Below, one piece after another: positions 1 through 5,980 of a stretch of 6,568 nt of DNA. Each line of letters begins with the position of its first letter. The stretch's first letter is position 1. Location of the stretch: the NCBI GenBank assembly GCA_030591825.1, contig JAUVAG010000068.1:1-6568 (forward strand). The letters run 5' to 3'. This DNA comes from Dethiosulfatibacter sp. (GTDB lineage: Bacteria > Bacillota > Clostridia > Tissierellales > Dethiosulfatibacteraceae). A program made the position numbers and the translations under genes. Under the pieces are notes generated by a model that saw only the letters and a program-made list of their open reading frames with translations, had not been told where the DNA came from and ran no database searches.

Positions 1-945
1 AACAACCTACTTGAAAAGAACAACATAGATGCAGCATCCATAGACTATGTAATAGAATGCTCCGAAGAAGCATGTGGAGACATGAATCAAAGAGGTGGAG
101 GAAACTTCGCCAAAGCAATAGCAGAAAAATGTAATGCAATAAATGCAACAGGATCAGACACAAGAGGATTCTGTGCAGCACCTGTACATGCACTAATCCA
201 GGCATCAGCCCTAGTAAAAGCTGGAGTATATAAAAACGTAGTAATAGCTGCAGGTGGAGCAACTGCAAAGCTTGGAATGAATGGAAAAGACCATGTCAAA
301 AAGGACATGCCAGTACTTGAAGACGTACTAGGAGCATTTGCAATACTAATAAGCGAAAATGACGGCATAAACCCACAAATAAGAACAGACCTTGTAGGAA
401 GACATACAGTAGGAACAGGATCCTCTCCCCAGGCAGTAATAACAGCACTTATTACAGACCCTCTTGATAAGGCAGGACTTAAAATAACAGATATAGACAA
501 ATATTCAGTAGAAATGCAAAATCCAGACATAACAAAACCAGCAGGAGCAGGAAACGTTCCAGAATCAAACTACAAGATGATAGGAGCCCTTGGAGTAAAG
601 AGAAAAGACATAGAAAGAAAAGAACTCCTGGGATTCGTTAAAGATCATGGAATGAACGGATGGGCACCAACCCAGGGACATATACCATCAGGAGTGCCAT
701 ATCTTGGATTTGCAATGGAAGACCTTACAACAGGAGATTTAAACAAGGCAATGATAGTAGGAAAAGGAAGTCTATTCCTAGGTCGTATGACCAACCTATT
801 TGACGGAGTATCAGTAATACTCGAAAGAAACCCCGGTGCATCGGATGAGGCACCAGAAAGCACAGTATCGCAAGAAGTTGTAAAAAATATGATAGCTGAA
901 GCAATGAGAGGATTTGCAACACAAATGCTCGACGGACAGGAGTAA
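1..945 (+). CDS. grdC: Glycine reductase complex protein C, beta subunit GrdC (3' part only)
   Basis: The reading frame is open from base 1 to a TAA at 943-945 and gives 314 residues. The start is outside the window; from the usual family size of about 500 residues, roughly the first 200 are missing. GrdC and GrdD form protein C, the cytoplasmic part of glycine reductase that takes the acetyl group from carboxymethylated selenoprotein A and yields acetyl phosphate. The fold is thiolase/KAS III-like. Visible support is the GFCAAPVHALIQAS stretch, whose Cys (codon 172-174) sits where KAS III enzymes carry the nucleophile, and the later GHIPSGVPYLG segment, which resembles the FabH histidine region. 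The following gene is grdD, 4 bases on, as in known grd operons. Ile codons are almost all ATA (20 of 22), unlike the lct genes downstream. Family assignment is firm; the role of the Cys is inferred from homology. Confidence 0.93.
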   Translation, partial: NNLLEKNNIDAASIDYVIECSEEACGDMNQRGGGNFAKAIAEKCNAINATGSDTRGFCAAPVHALIQASALVKAGVYKNVVIAAGGATAKLGMNGKDHVKKDMPVLEDVLGAFAILISENDGINPQIRTDLVGRHTVGTGSSPQAVITALITDPLDKAGLKITDIDKYSVEMQNPDITKPAGAGNVPESNYKMIGALGVKRKDIERKELLGFVKDHGMNGWAPTQGHIPSGVPYLGFAMEDLTTGDLNKAMIVGKGSLFLGRMTNLFDGVSVILERNPGASDEAPESTVSQEVVKNMIAEAMRGFATQMLDGQE

Positions 946-949
946 TCAT

Positions 950-2110
950 ATGGAAGAGAAAAAGATAAAACAACTCATTGGAAAAACAATGCTAGATATA
1001 GCAGAAGCAATAGAAACAGGATCATTCGGAGAAAAAACAAAGGTAGGAATAACAATACTTGGAAGCGAGCACGGAAGCGAAAACCTAATAAAGGGAGCAG
1101 AACTAGCCGCAAGAAACAACCCAGACATGGAAGTAATCCTAATAGGACCAAAGAATGATTCACAACTTGAGACCGTAGAAATAGACTGTGAATCAGACAT
1201 GCACAATAAGATGGAAGAACTTCTCGATACAAAATACATAGATTCATGTGTAACCATGCACTACAACTTCCCAATAGGAGTATCAACAGTAGGAAAAGTA
1301 TTCACTCCAGGAATGGGAAAGGAGATGTATCTAGCAACAACAACGGGCACATCATCGCTACACAGAAGCGAAGCAATGGTAAAAAACGCCCTTCACGGAA
1401 TAATAACGGCAAAAGCAATGGGAATAGAAAAGCCTACAGTAGGGATACTAAACCTAGACGGAGCAAGACAGGTTGAAAGAGCCCTTAAGGATTTAGATTC
1501 AAAGGGATATAAGATAAACTTCGCAGAATCAATGCGTTCAGACGGCGGAGCTGTAATGAGAGGAAATGACCTCCTAATAGGAACAGCAGATATAATGGTA
1601 ACAGATACCCTTACAGGAAACATAATGATGAAGGTGTTCTCATCCTTCACAACGGGAGGAAGCTACGAAGCATCGGGATTCGGATACGGACCTGGAATAG
1701 GTGAAAACTACGACAGGACAATACTTATCCTTTCAAGGGCTTCAGGCATTCCCGTAGTAGCAAATGCACTATCCTATGCAAAGGATCTTGCAAAGGGAAG
1801 ACTTGCAGAGAAATGTTCAAATGAATTTGTCAATGCAAAGAAATCAGGACTAAATGAAATACTTGAATCACTTAAGGAAACAAAGAAAACAGAAACAGAA
1901 GAAGTGAAGATGCCTGAAAAGGAAATTGTAACGGGACAGATTTCAGGAATAGACATAATGGATCTTGAGGATGCAGTGGAAGCCTTATGGAAGGAAGACA
2001 TCTATGCCGAAAGCGGCATGGGATGCACAGGTCCAATAGTTAGAGTAAGTGATGCCAAGGTCAAGGATGCAGTAGCAGCTCTTGTGAAGGCTGAATTCAT
2101 GGCAGGCTAG
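950..2110 (+). CDS. grdD: Glycine reductase complex protein C, alpha subunit GrdD
   Basis: This 386-residue protein has the usual family length. It catalyses the last step of glycine reduction: phosphorolysis of an acetyl thioester to acetyl phosphate. The first ~290 residues are PlsX-like (acyl-phosphate-forming family), with the TTGTSSLHRSEAMVKNA block, LNLDGARQVERAL, and DTLTGNIMMK followed by a Gly-rich GFGYGPGIGEN loop. A Lys/Glu-rich linker (about residues 300-330) leads to a small C-terminal domain with ESGMGCTGPIV. Its Cys is residue 359 (TGC at 2024-2026), the same number as the active-site Cys359 established for Eubacterium acidaminophilum GrdD. The start at 950 was chosen over an in-frame ATG at 914. 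It follows GGACAGGAG (934-942) at a normal distance and avoids a 32-base overlap with grdC. It is probably the last gene of the grd operon, since a terminator follows. Confidence 0.95.
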   Translation: MEEKKIKQLIGKTMLDIAEAIETGSFGEKTKVGITILGSEHGSENLIKGAELAARNNPDMEVILIGPKNDSQLETVEIDCESDMHNKMEELLDTKYIDSCVTMHYNFPIGVSTVGKVFTPGMGKEMYLATTTGTSSLHRSEAMVKNALHGIITAKAMGIEKPTVGILNLDGARQVERALKDLDSKGYKINFAESMRSDGGAVMRGNDLLIGTADIMVTDTLTGNIMMKVFSSFTTGGSYEASGFGYGPGIGENYDRTILILSRASGIPVVANALSYAKDLAKGRLAEKCSNEFVNAKKSGLNEILESLKETKKTETEEVKMPEKEIVTGQISGIDIMDLEDAVEALWKEDIYAESGMGCTGPIVRVSDAKVKDAVAALVKAEFMAG

Positions 2111-2210
2111 TTCCTCTTTGTTTTTTGAAAATTGATTTCTAGGAACGGTAGTTTAACAACTCCATATATACAATATCAACTATACAAACAACAAAAAATT
2201 ATCCGTTCCT
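2107..2210 (+). repeat. Competing inverted repeats at the grdD 3' end
   Basis: AGGAACGG (2141-2148) can pair perfectly with CCGTTCCT (2203-2210). Its first six bases can instead pair with GTTCCT (2110-2115), which overlaps the grdD stop codon. The two pairings exclude each other. The left option can be extended by CTA (2107-2109) pairing with TAG (2149-2151) across a GG bulge. The loops are long (25 and 54 bases) and AT-rich, so stability is modest. It could be a 3'-end protective or regulatory structure; the function is unknown. Confidence 0.4.
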
Positions 2211-2297
2211 TTAAATATTAAAATTTATTATCCGATACCAAGTATTCATGTGTTTAGCAAAATGCTTTTTATTGAGATAATGTAAATATCTATATTG

Positions 2298-2328
2298 AAA
2301 AACTGTTCTTTTTAAAGGGCAGTTTTTT
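2298..2328 (+). terminator. Rho-independent terminator downstream of grdD
   Basis: The left arm AAAAACTGTTCTT (2298-2310) pairs with AAGGGCAGTTTTT (2315-2327), including two G-U pairs, around a 4-base loop (2311-2314). The right arm runs into the T tract 2323-2328. The A-rich left flank makes it possibly bidirectional, although no converging gene is seen. It would end the grd transcript and insulate the lct promoter. The stem is moderately GC-poor, which is normal for this base composition. Confidence 0.8.
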
Positions 2329-2384
2329 ATTACAGAAAATCACAACGAGGCTTTTCAATCCGTATTATTATGAAATTTTCGTAA

Positions 2385-2402
2385 TTGACAAAAGATTAAC
2401 AA
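2385..2402. promoter_or_regulatory. Candidate Rex (NADH-sensing repressor) binding site
   Basis: TTGACAA-AAGA-TTAACAA agrees at 12 of 14 fixed positions with the clostridial Rex operator TTGTTAA-N4-TTAACAA. Rex controls NAD+-regenerating fermentation genes in Clostridia, which suits a gap between a lactate oxidation operon and glycine reductase genes. The site lies about 260 bases upstream of the likely lct promoter, so direct repression of that promoter is not obvious. In AT-rich DNA such matches can arise by chance. Confidence 0.35.
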
Positions 2403-2435
2403 CGCACAATGTCTTGATATTAAGTTTTTGTAACA

Positions 2436-2471
2436 TTTGAAGAGGGTCGGTAATATTTGAGCCTCTTCAAA
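2436..2471 (+). repeat. Perfect 10-bp hairpin in the grdD-lctB gap
   Basis: TTTGAAGAGG (2436-2445) and CCTCTTCAAA (2462-2471) are perfect inverted repeats around a 16-base loop. This is the strongest perfect stem in the gap. It is followed by AATATTAG rather than a T-run, so it is not a typical terminator on either strand. A promoter-like pair (TTGTAA at 2428-2433, TAATAT at 2451-2456, 17-base spacer) overlaps it. It could be a protein-binding site, an RNA structure or a degenerate terminator. Confidence 0.5.
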
Positions 2472-2500
2472 ATATTAGTTGTACTTCTGTAAAGAAAATG

Positions 2501-2632
2501 TTTAAATTTGAAAGATGAATCTCTAGGCAGGTTAAGTCGACTAGGTGATGAAAACTTAATATTTTGATATTAAATATAGCGACGAATTCATCTGCTTAAT
2601 AAGGATTCCAAATTTACAAAACGATTTTTTGT
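2501..2632 (+). ncRNA. Candidate structured RNA (small RNA or leader), family not recognised
   Basis: Nested perfect stems are visible. TAAATTTG (2503-2510) pairs with CAAATTTA (2609-2616). Inside it, AGATGAAT (2513-2520) pairs with ATTCATCT (2586-2593). At the centre, TTAATAT (2556-2562) pairs with ATATTAA (2567-2573). GTCG (2536-2539) can also pair with CGAC (2580-2583). GCAG (2527-2530) could form a pseudoknot with CTGC (2592-2595), competing with the end of the second stem. A run of six T (2625-2630) lies just beyond the outer stem, as in an intrinsic terminator. The unpaired segment 2521-2555 is the least AT-rich part of the gap, with CTAGG repeated at 2523 and 2541. I checked it mentally against glycine, SAM, lysine, cobalamin, c-di-GMP, THF, guanidine and T-box elements and found no match. 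The strand and existence of a transcript are inferred. Confidence 0.4.
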
Positions 2633-2646
2633 TAATTAAATATCAT
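2629..2646. promoter_or_regulatory. Weak Rex-like site abutting the lct promoter
   Basis: TTGTTAA (2629-2635) is a perfect left half of the clostridial Rex operator. The right half, ATATCAT (2640-2646), agrees at only four of seven positions. It ends just before the -35 region, so a bound repressor there could affect the lctB promoter. Support is weak because the region is very AT-rich. Confidence 0.2.
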
Positions 2647-2649
2647 ACA

Positions 2650-2680
2650 TTGTTGACAGGAAAAGGTTATCATATAATAT
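2650..2680 (+). promoter_or_regulatory. Sigma-A-type promoter of the lct operon
   Basis: Two overlapping readings exist. TTGTTG (2650-2655) is followed after 17 bases by a perfect TATAAT (2673-2678). Alternatively a perfect -35 TTGACA (2653-2658) is followed after 16 bases by TAATAT (2675-2680). Transcription would begin near 2685 and give a leader of about 70 bases before lctB. It is the best promoter match in the gap and sits directly before the operator-like repeats. Confidence 0.75.
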
Positions 2681-2689
2681 ATATATAGA

Positions 2690-2719
2690 TTGGTGTACAA
2701 TAACAATTTGGTTACACCA
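2690..2719. promoter_or_regulatory. GntR/FadR-LldR-type operator just downstream of the lct promoter
   Basis: TGGTTACACCA (2709-2719) is a perfect TGGT-N3-ACCA palindrome, the core recognised by FadR-subfamily GntR regulators, including lactate-responsive LldR. An imperfect partner, TTGGTGTACAA (2690-2700), lies one to two helix turns upstream. TGGTGTA (2691-2697) and TACACCA (2713-2719) also form a 7-bp inverted repeat. The location, a few bases after the predicted transcription start, suits repression relieved by lactate. A. woodii has a regulator gene, lctA, at its lct locus; no regulator gene is seen in this window. Confidence 0.55.
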
Positions 2720-2744
2720 CAATATAGGTCGCACCATACTACTA

Positions 2745-2751
2745 AAGGAGG
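2745..2751 (+). promoter_or_regulatory. Ribosome binding site of lctB
   Basis: AAGGAGG, nearly the full anti-16S complement, lies 6 bases before the ATG at 2758. It fixes the lctB start and predicts strong translation. Confidence 0.9.
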
Positions 2752-2757
2752 AAGTAA

Positions 2758-3555
2758 ATGAATATTATTATCCCCATTAAGCAGGTTCCTGAAACGAGTA
2801 ATGTAAAGATGGATCCTGAAACAGGAACAATGATTCGTGAAGGAGTAGAAAGCATAATTAATCCACTGGACCTATACGCAATAGAGATAGGAATACAACT
2901 GAAGGAAGAACATGGAGGAAAGGTAACGGTTATTACCATGGGACCTCCCAAAGCGGAAAAAGCTCTTAAGGAAGCAATAGCCATGGGTTGCGACGATGGT
3001 ATTCTGATATCCGATAGGAAGTTTGCAGGTTCGGATACATGGTCCACCGCCTATGTTCTGGGTGAAGCTATTAAAAAAATAGGAAATTACGACCTTATTC
3101 TTGCAGGTGAAAGAGCTACCGATGGCGATACAGGCCAGGTTGGTCCGAATATAGCCGCTTACTTGAATTTGACATTGGGAACATACATCAGCAGGATAGA
3201 TGAAGTGACCTCAGACAGCATAGTTGTTGAAAGGCTTTTGGAAGAAGGATATGAGAAGTTGCAGATGCCTTTACCTTCACTGATTACAGTAGTCAAGGAG
3301 ATAAGTTATCCAAGGTTGCCTACATTAAGAGGAAAGCAGAAGGCGAGAATGACTGATCTTCCTTTGTTGACTGCATCAGATATGGAGCTGGAAGAAGAGC
3401 TGTTGGGACTTAATGGATCGCCTACGAGGGTTGTGAAGATTGAATCTCCTAAAGTTACAAGAGGTGGTACCATAATCACTGCAAAAGATGAGGACATGCT
3501 TGAAGAATCCGTAGATAAGCTTATAGAATTCTTGAAATCCAAGGAAATAATATAG
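2758..3555 (+). CDS. lctB: Electron-transfer flavoprotein beta subunit (EtfB) of confurcating lactate dehydrogenase
   Basis: This 265-residue protein is a normal-length EtfB. With EtfA and the dehydrogenase it forms a soluble complex that couples lactate oxidation and NAD+ reduction to use of reduced ferredoxin. The motif GERATDGDTGQVGP (residues 117-130) is the form found in bifurcating EtfBs, where the site holds a second FAD instead of the AMP of classical ETFs. The FAGSDTWSTAYVL segment (89-101) and the EtfB signature around LPSLITVVKEISYPRLPTLRG (172-192, ending near Lys193) are also present. It is first in the operon, directly after the promoter/operator region, and its stop codon overlaps the next ribosome binding site. 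Because all Etf pairs look alike, the lactate assignment rests on the neighbours lctD and larA. Ile codons are mixed (15 ATA, 11 ATT, 3 ATC). Confidence 0.93.
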   Translation: MNIIIPIKQVPETSNVKMDPETGTMIREGVESIINPLDLYAIEIGIQLKEEHGGKVTVITMGPPKAEKALKEAIAMGCDDGILISDRKFAGSDTWSTAYVLGEAIKKIGNYDLILAGERATDGDTGQVGPNIAAYLNLTLGTYISRIDEVTSDSIVVERLLEEGYEKLQMPLPSLITVVKEISYPRLPTLRGKQKARMTDLPLLTASDMELEEELLGLNGSPTRVVKIESPKVTRGGTIITAKDEDMLEESVDKLIEFLKSKEII

Positions 3556-3564
3556 GAGGCAGTT

Positions 3565-4563
3565 ATGGAATATAGGAATATTTGGACGATGGCTGAAACG
3601 CACGAGGGAAGACTCAAGGATGTATCCTATGAACTTTTATCCAGGGGTAGAGCCTTGGCGGACAAGCTTGAAGAACATCTTGTTTCAGTTGTTATAGGCA
3701 ATGATGTAGATAAAGAACAAATAAACGAACTTATTCTAAGAGGTGCGGACAAGGTTTTGGTTGTTGAAAGTGAAAATTTGAATGACTTCATTGTTGAAAA
3801 CTACAGCAACCTTGTTGTGGATTTGATTCAAAAAAGAAAGCCTAACATAATCCTTGCCGCTGCGACGGCGAATGGCAGAACTTTCATGCCCCATGTGGCA
3901 ATGAGACTGCATACAGGACTTACAGCAGACTGTACAGAGCTGGATATAGAAAAGGAAACAAAAAATTTGCTTCAAACCAGACCTGCAATAGGAGGAAACA
4001 TACTTGCAACCATAAAAACTCCCAACCACAGACCACAGATGGCCACAGTAAGACCTAAGTCTTCAAAACCTCTCGAAACAGACGAAAGCAGAACCGGAGA
4101 AGTTGAAATTATTGAATTCGATGAATCATTAGTAGACGGCAGAGTTAAAAAACTAGCGTCCGAATACAGCAAGGACAGCGGATTGAATATACATGGTGCC
4201 GACATAGTGGTAGCCGGTGGCAAGGGAATGAAAAAAGGTGAAAACTTTGCAATACTCAAGGAGCTTGCGGATAAGCTCGGCGGTGTTATAGGTGCTTCAA
4301 GGGATGCTGTGGATAGAGGCTGGGCCGTATATCCACAACAGGTAGGGTTAAGTGGTAAAACTGTTACTCCAAAACTGTATATAGCAGTCGGAATATCAGG
4401 AGCTATCCAGCATCTGGCCGGAATGAAGACATCTGAAATTATTATTTCCATAAATATAGATCCTGAAGCTGAAATATTCAAAGTCTCGGATTTCGGAATT
4501 GTAGGAGATTTATTTGAAGTTGTTCCTTTGCTCAATAAAAAGCTGCAAGAGGAGGTAAAGTAG
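3565..4563 (+). CDS. lctC: Electron-transfer flavoprotein alpha subunit (EtfA) of lactate dehydrogenase, without ferredoxin domain
   Basis: The protein has 332 residues. The N-terminal nucleotide-binding-like domain (about 1-200) includes the ILAAATANGRTFMPHVAMRL stretch. The C-terminal FAD domain (about 208-325) shows GASRDAVDRGW (243-253), GLSGKTVTPKLYIAVGISGA (261-280) and SINIDPEAEIFKVSDFGIVGD (295-315). The FAD here would shuttle electrons between EtfB and LctD. The start is fixed by AGGAGG (3554-3559), which overlaps the lctB stop with 5-base spacing. A. woodii LctC carries an extra N-terminal ferredoxin-like domain with a [4Fe-4S] cluster. This protein starts directly with the Etf domain, has a single Cys (residue 123), and upstream DNA is already lctB, so the domain is truly absent. 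In this it resembles the EtfA of butyryl-CoA dehydrogenase complexes. Confidence 0.93.
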   Translation: MEYRNIWTMAETHEGRLKDVSYELLSRGRALADKLEEHLVSVVIGNDVDKEQINELILRGADKVLVVESENLNDFIVENYSNLVVDLIQKRKPNIILAAATANGRTFMPHVAMRLHTGLTADCTELDIEKETKNLLQTRPAIGGNILATIKTPNHRPQMATVRPKSSKPLETDESRTGEVEIIEFDESLVDGRVKKLASEYSKDSGLNIHGADIVVAGGKGMKKGENFAILKELADKLGGVIGASRDAVDRGWAVYPQQVGLSGKTVTPKLYIAVGISGAIQHLAGMKTSEIIISINIDPEAEIFKVSDFGIVGDLFEVVPLLNKKLQEEVK

Positions 4564-5973
4564 ATGAAATACAATCCAATTACTAAAGATATACTGGAAG
4601 AGCTTGTTGAAATACTTGGAGCAAAAAACGTAATAGTGGATGAAGAAAAAATGGAGAACTACTCCCATGATGAAACTTCTGAAGAATATGCACACATGCC
4701 TGAAGTAGTAATAACTCCCAAAAGTGCTGATCAAATATCCAAAGTAATGAAGCTTGCAAACAAGCATCTTGTTCCTGTAACACCTAGGGGTGCAGGAAGC
4801 GGACTTTCTGGAGGCGCCATACCTGTATTCGGAGGTATCTTGCTTTCAATTGAAAAAATGAATAGGGTCCTTGAAGTTGACTATGACAATATGATGATAG
4901 TAGTGGAACCGGGTCTGGTAACAAATGAAATAAACGGCATTGTTGATGAAAAAGGTCTTTTCTACGCAGGTTATCCGATGAGTCTCCTTACCTGCTATAT
5001 TGGAGGAAATATAGCTGAAAACGCAGGTGGCGGAAAAGCGATTAAATACGGAGTAACAGGTCGATATGTAATGGGACTTGAAGTAGTCACTCCTACAGGT
5101 GAAATTGTGGAAATGGGTGGAAAAAATATAAAGGACGTTACCGGTTACGATCTTAAGAGGCTTATGATAGGTTCCGAAGGTACTTTGGGAGTAATTACGA
5201 AAGCCATAATAAAACTTTCTCCCAAGCCCAAATTTGCTACCGATCTCCTGGTGCTTTTTAATGATGCGGAATCAGCAATAAGAATGGTTCCCAAGATCAT
5301 TTCAGAAGGACGAATTGTTCCGACATCCATCGAATTTATGGACAAGCTTTCCGTTCACACGACATGTGATTATCTGAACGAGCATCTGCCTTATCAGAAG
5401 GCTGGATCAATGCTTCTTATAGAAGTGGATGGTACGGTAGAAGAAAATGTAAATCTTGATGCTGAAACCATAGGAGAGCTCTGTCTTGAAAACAACGCAA
5501 TAGAAGTATATGTTGCTGACAACTATACGACCCAGGAAAGGGTTTGGAGCGTAAGACGAAATATAGCGGAGGCTTTCATGGTTTACAGTCCAGAGCAGAG
5601 TTTGGAAGATATTGTTGTGCCTATAGCAAACATAGCAAAGCTTATGCCTGAGATTGAAAAGATATCAAAAAAATACGATATCAAGATGCCTTCCTATGGT
5701 CATGCCGGAGACGGAAATCTTCACACTACACTGGTCAAGAATCCCAACACAACAATAGAGGAATGGCATGAGATTGAAGAGAAGGCATTGCAGGAGCTTT
5801 ACAATATAGTTTATGAATTGGGAGGAAAGCTCAGTGGTGAGCATGGGATAGGACTTAAGCGAAAGAAATATATGAAGGATTATGTAAGTGAAGCAGAGAT
5901 TATGTTGATGAAAAAAATCAAAAAAGCTTTCGACCCAAACAACATTATGAATCCGGGAAAAATAATTGATTAG
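4564..5973 (+). CDS. lctD: FAD-linked D-lactate dehydrogenase subunit LctD (GlcD family)
   Basis: This 469-residue protein is close in size to A. woodii LctD. It oxidises lactate to pyruvate at an FAD and passes electrons to EtfAB. The FAD_binding_4 domain comes first, with TPRGAGSGLSGGAIP (73-87) and GGNIAENAGGGKAIKYG (147-163) as pyrophosphate-binding loops. The C-terminal FAD-oxidase domain carries GHAGDGNLH (379-387), whose histidines fit the metal site. GEHGIG (425-430) contains His427, the likely counterpart of the catalytic base His423 of A. woodii. The ATG directly follows the lctC stop TAG, and AGGAGGT (4550-4556) lies 7 bases upstream, so translation is coupled. Glycolate or 2-hydroxyglutarate oxidases share this fold. 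Adjacent etf genes and larA make lactate by far the best substrate. No membrane segment is visible. Confidence 0.93.
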   Translation: MKYNPITKDILEELVEILGAKNVIVDEEKMENYSHDETSEEYAHMPEVVITPKSADQISKVMKLANKHLVPVTPRGAGSGLSGGAIPVFGGILLSIEKMNRVLEVDYDNMMIVVEPGLVTNEINGIVDEKGLFYAGYPMSLLTCYIGGNIAENAGGGKAIKYGVTGRYVMGLEVVTPTGEIVEMGGKNIKDVTGYDLKRLMIGSEGTLGVITKAIIKLSPKPKFATDLLVLFNDAESAIRMVPKIISEGRIVPTSIEFMDKLSVHTTCDYLNEHLPYQKAGSMLLIEVDGTVEENVNLDAETIGELCLENNAIEVYVADNYTTQERVWSVRRNIAEAFMVYSPEQSLEDIVVPIANIAKLMPEIEKISKKYDIKMPSYGHAGDGNLHTTLVKNPNTTIEEWHEIEEKALQELYNIVYELGGKLSGEHGIGLKRKKYMKDYVSEAEIMLMKKIKKAFDPNNIMNPGKIID

Positions 5974-5975
5974 AC

Positions 5976-5980
5976 AGGAG
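5976..5980 (+). promoter_or_regulatory. Oddly placed ribosome binding site before larA
   Basis: AGGAG abuts the only ATG (5981) with no spacer. In-frame codons at better distance are ATT (5984), GTT (5987) and ACG (5990), none a usual start. The lctD stop is 7 bases upstream of the ATG, so reinitiation by ribosomes finishing lctD may supply larA translation. Confidence 0.4.

Noticed and set aside
914..949. Upstream in-frame ATG extending grdD by 12 residues
   Set aside because: It would overlap grdC by 32 bases, has no ribosome binding site and adds non-conserved residues. The ATG at 950 has GGACAGGAG and places the active Cys at residue 359.
2199..2234. 8-base direct repeat ATTATCCG (2199-2206 and 2227-2234)
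   Set aside because: It is short, lies in AT-rich DNA and has no third copy or mobile-element context. It is likely chance.
2256..2270. AGCA-AAA-TGCT hairpin followed by five T as a terminator
   Set aside because: The stem is only 4 bp and cannot be extended. The structure at 2298-2328 is far better.
2385..2410. TTGACA at 2385-2390 as a -35 box
   Set aside because: No acceptable -10 hexamer occurs 15-19 bases downstream (AATGTC at 17). The match is better explained as part of a Rex-like site or chance.
2541..2585. Hammerhead-ribozyme-like GTGATGAAAAC in the RNA candidate
   Set aside because: The CTGATGA core is not exact and the required GAAA opposite strand with flanking stem is absent (GCGACGAATT instead).
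2758..4563. EtfBA as partners of butyryl-CoA dehydrogenase
   Set aside because: No acyl-CoA dehydrogenase, crotonase or thiolase gene adjoins them. The co-operonic lctD and larA point to lactate.
3972..4574. 200-codon open frame on the minus strand, and the other minus-strand open frames
   Set aside because: They lie antisense to clearly conserved genes, have low-complexity Ser/Leu/Ile-rich translations and no family resemblance or ribosome binding site. They are shadows of the real genes.
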